This document shows positions 31,607-35,972 of a stretch of DNA of 35,972 bases, one piece after another. The DNA lies in contig CAZFLR010000023.1 in assembly GCA_964519385.1 (NCBI GenBank), forward strand, positions 1 through 35,972, read 5' to 3'. Position 1 is the stretch's first letter. The number at the start of each line of letters is the position of its first letter. Both the position numbers and the translations under genes were made by a program. Origin of the DNA: SVFI01 sp964519385 (lineage in GTDB: Bacteria; Bacillota; Clostridia; Lachnospirales; Lachnospiraceae). The notes below the pieces were generated by a model, which worked only from the letters and a program-made list of their open reading frames with translations, was not told the DNA's origin and made no database searches.

Positions 31607-32227
31607 ATGGCAAACGTATCTGTTTATAATATGGAAGGCAAAGAAGTTGGAACAATGGAGCTGAATGATGCAGTGTTTGGCGTTGAAGTTAATGAGCATT
31701 TAGTTCATCTCGCAGTTGTACAGCAGCTTGCAAACAATCGTCAGGGTACACAGAAAGCGAAAACACGTTCTGAAGTATCAGGTGGTGGAAGAAAACCTTG
31801 GAGACAGAAGGGAACAGGTCATGCAAGACAGGGTTCTACAAGAGCTCCACAGTGGACAGGAGGCGGAGTTGTATTTGCTCCGACACCAAGAGATTATTCT
31901 TTTAAATTAAATAAGAAAGAAAAACAGTTAGCACTTAAATCCGCTTTAACAAGCAGATTACAGGAAAACAAATTAATCGTTGTAGACGAGTTAAAATTTG
32001 ATGAGATCAAAACTAAGAACTTCAAGCAGGTTATGGATAATCTTAAAGTAGAGAAAGGTCTTGTAATCCTTGCTGAAAACGATCAGAACGTAGTTCTTTC
32101 CGCAAGAAACATGGCAACAGTAAACACTACTTTAACAAACCAGATTAATGTATATGACATTATGAAGGCCGGAACTGTTGTTCTTACAAAAGACTCCGCA
32201 GCAAAGATTGAGGAGGTGTACGCATAA
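31607..32227 (+). CDS. rplD: 50S ribosomal protein L4
   Basis: The 206-residue L4 has the rRNA-binding loop TRSEVSGGGRKPWRQKGTG and GGGVVFAPTPRDYSFKLNKK. In enterobacteria L4 also represses its own operon through the leader, which makes it the natural candidate ligand for the rpsJ leader here, though that is not established in clostridia. Its stop overlaps the next start (TAATG). Confidence 0.98.
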   Translation: MANVSVYNMEGKEVGTMELNDAVFGVEVNEHLVHLAVVQQLANNRQGTQKAKTRSEVSGGGRKPWRQKGTGHARQGSTRAPQWTGGGVVFAPTPRDYSFKLNKKEKQLALKSALTSRLQENKLIVVDELKFDEIKTKNFKQVMDNLKVEKGLVILAENDQNVVLSARNMATVNTTLTNQINVYDIMKAGTVVLTKDSAAKIEEVYA

Positions 32228-32526
32228 TGGCAGCATTAATGTATTATGATGTTATTCTTAAACCGGTAGTAACCGAAAAGAGTATGGAAGCTATGGGAGA
32301 AAAGAAATATACTTTCCTGGTTCATCCGGAAGCAAATAAATCCCAGATTAAAGAAGCTGTTGAAAAAATGTTTGACGGCGTAAAAGTAGCAAAGGTTAAC
32401 ACGATGAACAGCGACGGCAAGAAGAAAAGACGTGGCATGGTTGTCGGAAAGACTGCCAAGACAAAAAAGGCAATCGTACAGTTAACAGAGGAAAGCAAGG
32501 ATATTGAAATCTTCGCAGGACTCTAA
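32227..32526 (+). CDS. rplW: 50S ribosomal protein L23
   Basis: This 99-residue protein overlaps the rplD stop by one base. YYDVILKPVVTEKSM and the later KVNTMNSDGKKKRRG stretch are typical. It lies at the peptide exit tunnel, where SRP and trigger factor dock. Confidence 0.97.
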   Translation: MAALMYYDVILKPVVTEKSMEAMGEKKYTFLVHPEANKSQIKEAVEKMFDGVKVAKVNTMNSDGKKKRRGMVVGKTAKTKKAIVQLTEESKDIEIFAGL

Positions 32527-32587
32527 GAGGTAAATTTAAACGCAGTAAAGCGTGATGACAAATCGAAATTTGAAAGGAGAAACAACC

Positions 32588-33433
32588 ATGGGAATTAAAA
32601 CATATAACCCATATACACCTTCCAGAAGAAACATGACTGGATCTGATTTCTCTGAAATTACAAAGAATACACCGGAAAAATCTCTTTGTGTAGCATTACC
32701 GAAGAACTCCGGACGTAACAATCAGGGTAAAATCACAGTTAGACATCGCGGAGGCGGTGCGAAAAAGAAATACAGAATGATCGACTTCAGAAGAAATTCT
32801 AAAGATGGAATTCCTGCAACAGTAATCGGAATCGAATACGATCCGAACAGAACAGCAAACATTGCTCTTATCTGCTACAAGGATGGAGAGAAAGCATACA
32901 TCCTTGCTCCGGAAGGACTTACAGACGGAATGACAGTAATGAGCGGTGCAGAAGCTGAAGTAAGAGTTGGAAACTGCTTACCGCTGGAAAACATTCCGGT
33001 AGGTACACAGGTTCACAATATTGAGTTATATCCTGGAAAGGGCGGCCAGATGGTACGTTCCGCAGGAAACAGTGCTCAGCTCATGGCTAAGGAAGGTAAG
33101 TATGCAACACTTCGTTTACCGTCCGGAGAAATGAGAATGGTTCCAATCGTTTGCCGCGCAACTATCGGAGTTGTAGGTAACGGAGATCACAGCCTTGTTA
33201 AGATTGGTAAAGCAGGACGTAAGCGTCACATGGGTATCCGCCCGACAGTACGCGGTTCTGTAATGAACCCGAATGACCATCCACACGGTGGTGGTGAAGG
33301 TAGAGCACCAATCGGACGTCCGGGTCCATGTACACCTTGGGGCAAACCTGCTCTTGGTCTTAAGACTCGTAAGAAGAAAAAAGCTTCTAACAAGTTAATT
33401 GTAAGACGCAGAGACGGTAAGGCAATCAAATAG
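32588..33433 (+). CDS. rplB: 50S ribosomal protein L2
   Basis: The 281-residue L2 starts at the ATG at 32588 (AAAGGAG upstream; the longer frame at 32552 contains that RBS). MGIKTYNPYTPSRRNMTG, GRNNQGKITVRHRGGG and the active-centre loop NPNDHPHGGGEGRAPIG are all present. L2 is needed for subunit joining and peptidyl transfer. Confidence 0.98.
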   Translation: MGIKTYNPYTPSRRNMTGSDFSEITKNTPEKSLCVALPKNSGRNNQGKITVRHRGGGAKKKYRMIDFRRNSKDGIPATVIGIEYDPNRTANIALICYKDGEKAYILAPEGLTDGMTVMSGAEAEVRVGNCLPLENIPVGTQVHNIELYPGKGGQMVRSAGNSAQLMAKEGKYATLRLPSGEMRMVPIVCRATIGVVGNGDHSLVKIGKAGRKRHMGIRPTVRGSVMNPNDHPHGGGEGRAPIGRPGPCTPWGKPALGLKTRKKKKASNKLIVRRRDGKAIK

Positions 33434-33449
33434 TTAAGGAGGAGACGAA

Positions 33450-33731
33450 ATGGCTAGATCACTGAAAAAAGGACCATTCGCTGATGCAAGTCTGCTTAAA
33501 AAAGTAGACGCTATGAATGAATCAGGACAGAAACAGGTTATCAAAACCTGGTCGCGTCGTTCTACAATTTTCCCTTCATTCGTGGGACACACAATTGCAG
33601 TTCATGACGGAAGAAAACACGTTCCTGTATATGTAACCGAAGATATGGTTGGACATAAACTCGGTGAGTTCGTTGCAACAAGAACTTACAGAGGACATGG
33701 AAAAGACGAAAAGAAATCAAGAGTAAGATAA
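33450..33731 (+). CDS. rpsS: 30S ribosomal protein S19
   Basis: The 93-residue S19 begins MARSLKKGPFADASLLKKV and contains TWSRRSTIFPSFVGHTIAVHDGR (read in part) and HKLGEFVATRTYRGH. It sits in the 30S head next to S13. Confidence 0.98.
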   Translation: MARSLKKGPFADASLLKKVDAMNESGQKQVIKTWSRRSTIFPSFVGHTIAVHDGRKHVPVYVTEDMVGHKLGEFVATRTYRGHGKDEKKSRVR

Positions 33732-33752
33732 TTTTGAAAGGAGGCTTCATCC

Positions 33753-34139
33753 ATGGCAAAAGGACATAGATCCCAAATTAAAAGAGAAAGAAATGCAAAC
33801 AAGGATACAAGACCGAGCGCAAAATTATCATACGCACGTATCCCTGCACAGAAAGCATGTTTTGTATTAGATGCCATCAGAGGTAAAGATGTGGAAACAG
33901 CACTCGCAATTTTAGAGTACAATCCTCGTTATGCTTCTGGAGTAATTAAGAAAATTTTAGAGTCAGCGGTTGCAAACGCAGAAAACAACAACGGAATGAA
34001 GAGAGAAAATCTTTATGTTGCTGAATGCTATGCAAACCAGGGACCGACAATGAAGAGAGTACAACCTAGAGCACAGGGTAGAGCTTACAGAATCTTAAAG
34101 AGAATGAGCCACATCACAGTTGTGCTTGATGAAAGATAG
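33753..34139 (+). CDS. rplV: 50S ribosomal protein L22
   Basis: The 128-residue L22 has PSAKLSYARIPAQKACFVLD and RVQPRAQGRAYRILKRMSHI, the tunnel-lining loop where macrolide-resistance changes occur. The N-terminus (MAKGHRSQIKRERNANKD) is extended compared with Bacillus L22. The ATG at 33753 is preceded by AAAGGAGG. Confidence 0.97.
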   Translation: MAKGHRSQIKRERNANKDTRPSAKLSYARIPAQKACFVLDAIRGKDVETALAILEYNPRYASGVIKKILESAVANAENNNGMKRENLYVAECYANQGPTMKRVQPRAQGRAYRILKRMSHITVVLDER

Positions 34140-34150
34140 GAGGAAAAGTA

Positions 34151-34807
34151 ATGGGACAGAAAGTTAATCCTCACGGCTTGAGAGTCGGTGTTATTAAAGA
34201 CTGGGATTCCAAATGGTACGCTGAGAATGAATTCGCTGACTTCTTAGTAGAAGATTACAACATTCGTGAGTTCTTAAAGAAAAAATTATACAGCGCAGGA
34301 ATTTCTAAGATCGAAATCGAAAGAGCTTCTGATCGCGTAAAGGTTATCATTTATACAGCTAAGCCTGGTGTCGTAATCGGTAAGGGCGGTGCTGAAATCG
34401 AGGTTACGAAGAAAGAACTTGCTAAATTAACAGACAAAAAAGTATTGGTTGATATCAAGGAAATTAAGAGACCGGACAGAGATGCCCAGCTTGTTGCAGA
34501 AAACATTGCACAGCAGCTTGAAAACCGTGTATCTTTCCGTAGAGCAATGAAATCATGCATGGGAAGAACAATGAAAGCAGGAGCACTTGGTATCAAAACA
34601 TCCGTTTCAGGTCGTCTTGGCGGAGCTGATATGGCTCGTACAGAGTTCTACAGCGAAGGTACAATTCCGCTTCAGACATTAAGAGCAGATATTGAATACG
34701 GATTCGCTGAAGCCGATACAACTTACGGAAAAGTAGGTGTTAAGGTATGGGTATACAAAGGCGAGGTACTTCCAACTAAAGGAAACAAGGAAGGGAGCGA
34801 TAAATAA
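34151..34807 (+). CDS. rpsC: 30S ribosomal protein S3
   Basis: The 218-residue S3 has MGQKVNPHGLRVGVIKDWDS, the KH-domain GXXG loop in KPGVVIGKGGAEIE, and GVKVWVYKGEVLP near the end. It helps form the mRNA entry site and helicase. Its stop overlaps the next ATG (TAATG). Confidence 0.98.
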   Translation: MGQKVNPHGLRVGVIKDWDSKWYAENEFADFLVEDYNIREFLKKKLYSAGISKIEIERASDRVKVIIYTAKPGVVIGKGGAEIEVTKKELAKLTDKKVLVDIKEIKRPDRDAQLVAENIAQQLENRVSFRRAMKSCMGRTMKAGALGIKTSVSGRLGGADMARTEFYSEGTIPLQTLRADIEYGFAEADTTYGKVGVKVWVYKGEVLPTKGNKEGSDK

Positions 34808-35244
34808 TGTTAATGCCTAAGAGAGTAAAACGTCGTAAACAGTTCCGCGGCTCTATGACAGGTAAGGCACAGAGAGGAAACAAGATCGTATACGGCGAAT
34901 ATGGTATCGTGGCTATGGAGCCATGTTGGATCAGATCAAACCAGATCGAAGCAGCCCGTGTTGCTATGACTCGTTATATCAAACGTGGTGGTAAGGTTTG
35001 GATTAAGATCTTCCCGGATAAACCAGTAACAAGCAAACCAGCAGAAACACGTATGGGTTCCGGAAAAGGAACTTTGGAATACTGGGTAGCAGTTGTTAAG
35101 CCAGGACGTGTAATGTTCGAAATCGCAGGTGTTTCAGAAGAAACTGCAAGAGAAGCATTACGTCTTGCAACTCATAAGCTTCCATGTAAATGTAAAATTG
35201 TTTCTAAAGCAGATTTGGAAGGCGGTGCATCAAATGAAAACTAA
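34807..35244 (+). CDS. rplP: 50S ribosomal protein L16
   Basis: The 145-residue L16 begins MLMPKRVKRRKQFRGSM and contains GEYGIVAMEPCWIRSNQIEA (read in part), KPAETRMGSGKG and GRVMFEIAGVSEE. It organises the A-site tRNA region of 23S rRNA. It overlaps rpsC by one base and rpmC by eleven. Confidence 0.98.
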   Translation: MLMPKRVKRRKQFRGSMTGKAQRGNKIVYGEYGIVAMEPCWIRSNQIEAARVAMTRYIKRGGKVWIKIFPDKPVTSKPAETRMGSGKGTLEYWVAVVKPGRVMFEIAGVSEETAREALRLATHKLPCKCKIVSKADLEGGASNEN

Positions 35245-35443
35245 TAAATATGTAGAAGATTTAAAAGCAAAATCAGCTGCAGAATTAGCAGAAGAATTAG
35301 TTTCCGCTAAGAAAGAACTTTTCAATTTGAGATTCCAGAACGCAACAAACCAGCTTGACAATACCGGAAGAATTAAAGAGGTTCGTAGAAATATTGCCAG
35401 AATTCAGACGGTTATTACAGAAAAAGCTAAAGTTGCAGAATAA
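35234..35443 (+). CDS. rpmC: 50S ribosomal protein L29
   Basis: The 69-residue protein starts at the ATG at 35234 inside the rplP end, with GGAAGG upstream; longer frames starting at 35129 are not used. KYVEDLKAKSAAELAEELV and LFNLRFQNATNQLDNTGRI are typical L29. It is helical and lies near the exit tunnel. Confidence 0.96.
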   Translation: MKTNKYVEDLKAKSAAELAEELVSAKKELFNLRFQNATNQLDNTGRIKEVRRNIARIQTVITEKAKVAE

Positions 35444-35468
35444 TTCTCGAAAGGAAGGAGAATAGATC

Positions 35469-35723
35469 GTGGAAAGAAATTTAAGAAAAACACGTACCGG
35501 TAAGGTCGTAAGCAATAAAATGCAGAAAACAATCGTTGTTGCTGTAGAAGATCATGTTAAACATCCTCTTTACAACAAAATCGTAAAGAAGACTTATAAG
35601 CTCAAAGCACATGATGAAAACAATGAGTGCAACATCGGTGATACAGTAAAAGTTATGGAAACAAGACCATTGTCAAAAGACAAAAGATGGAGACTTGTTG
35701 AAGTTGTAGAAAGAGTAAAATAG
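35469..35723 (+). CDS. rpsQ: 30S ribosomal protein S17
   Basis: The 84-residue S17 starts at a GTG at 35469 behind AAGGAAGGAG. MERNLRKTRTGKVVSNKMQK and DTVKVMETRPLSKDKRWRLV are diagnostic. It binds 16S rRNA early in 30S assembly. Confidence 0.97.
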   Translation: MERNLRKTRTGKVVSNKMQKTIVVAVEDHVKHPLYNKIVKKTYKLKAHDENNECNIGDTVKVMETRPLSKDKRWRLVEVVERVK

Positions 35724-35752
35724 TCTTACTATTATTTGGAAGGAGAATAAGC

Positions 35753-35972
35753 ATGATACAACAGGAAAGCAGACTTAAGGTTGCTGATAACACCGGTGCA
35801 AAAGAAATTCTTTGTATTCGTGTTATGGGCGGATCTACCAGAAGATATGCAAATATTGGCGATGTAATCGTTGCTACTGTTAAAGATGCAACACCAGGCG
35901 GCGTTGTTAAAAAAGGCGATGTAGTAAAAGCTGTAGTTGTGCGTACAGTAAAAGGTGCTCGTCGTAAAGACG
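35753..35972 (+). CDS. rplN: 50S ribosomal protein L14, partial (cut by window end)
   Basis: The first 73 residues are present, starting at the ATG at 35753 with AAGGAG upstream. MIQQESRLKVADNTGAKEIL and GDVIVATVKDATPGGVVKKG identify L14, a universally conserved 50S protein of about 122 residues. The rest lies beyond the right edge. Confidence 0.96.
   Translation, partial: MIQQESRLKVADNTGAKEILCIRVMGGSTRRYANIGDVIVATVKDATPGGVVKKGDVVKAVVVRTVKGARRKD

Noticed and set aside
1..35972. Mobile element, prophage or CRISPR
   Set aside because: No transposase, integrase, terminal repeats, spacer array or cas gene was seen; the pseudogenes look like local decay.

Overview
The window looks like chromosomal DNA of a low-to-moderate GC Gram-positive clostridium, most likely a Lachnospiraceae-type gut bacterium. 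The reasons are AGGAGG-type ribosome binding sites, a T-box leader, a class C sortase/pilin cluster, an LCP wall enzyme and a complete S10-type ribosomal operon start in the Firmicute order. No tRNA or rRNA gene, CRISPR array, insertion sequence or phage gene was seen.

Layout. Bases 1-2960 are a worn accessory region: a CPBP membrane protease running off the left edge, a GH3 beta-glucosidase wreck, an intact CrtO-like small membrane protein and an M56 peptidase remnant. Bases 2935-7265 are a promoter-headed surface operon: a secreted pilin/LRR protein, a 695-residue protein that is two sortase substrates fused in tandem (signal peptide, SpaA domain, LPSTG anchor, second signal peptide, second pilin, second anchor), and a class C sortase. 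A frameshifted MFS transporter follows, then a divergent AraC regulator/MATE exporter pair.

Bases 10688-14685 are one transcription unit. A consensus promoter and a T-box leader (probably tryptophan-specific) precede trpB, an unusual trpA homologue and a GH13 glycosidase, and a clear terminator follows. Bases 14736-18731 encode a self-contained PTS (EIICBA, HPr, enzyme I). Bases 18798-22211 are a signalling unit (tandem receiver protein, membrane-receiver-HPt protein, MBL-fold hydrolase) that lacks any histidine kinase domain. Next come an LCP wall-polymer transferase, a 65-residue acidic protein, a SulP anion transporter, a DUF2752 membrane protein, a minus-strand methyltransferase/alpha-amylase pair and a PutP-type sodium symporter.

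From 30167 to the right edge a strong promoter with an A/T-rich upstream element drives a structured leader of about 225 nt and then rpsJ-rplC-rplD-rplW-rplB-rpsS-rplV-rpsC-rplP-rpmC-rpsQ-rplN, the last cut by the window end.

The least ordinary signals are the tandem sortase-substrate fusion, the trpA homologue with altered phosphate-binding loops, the kinase-less phosphorelay operon, and the structured rpsJ leader whose promoter carries one arm of a perfect 14-bp inverted repeat. All calls come from reading the sequence; no database search was run.
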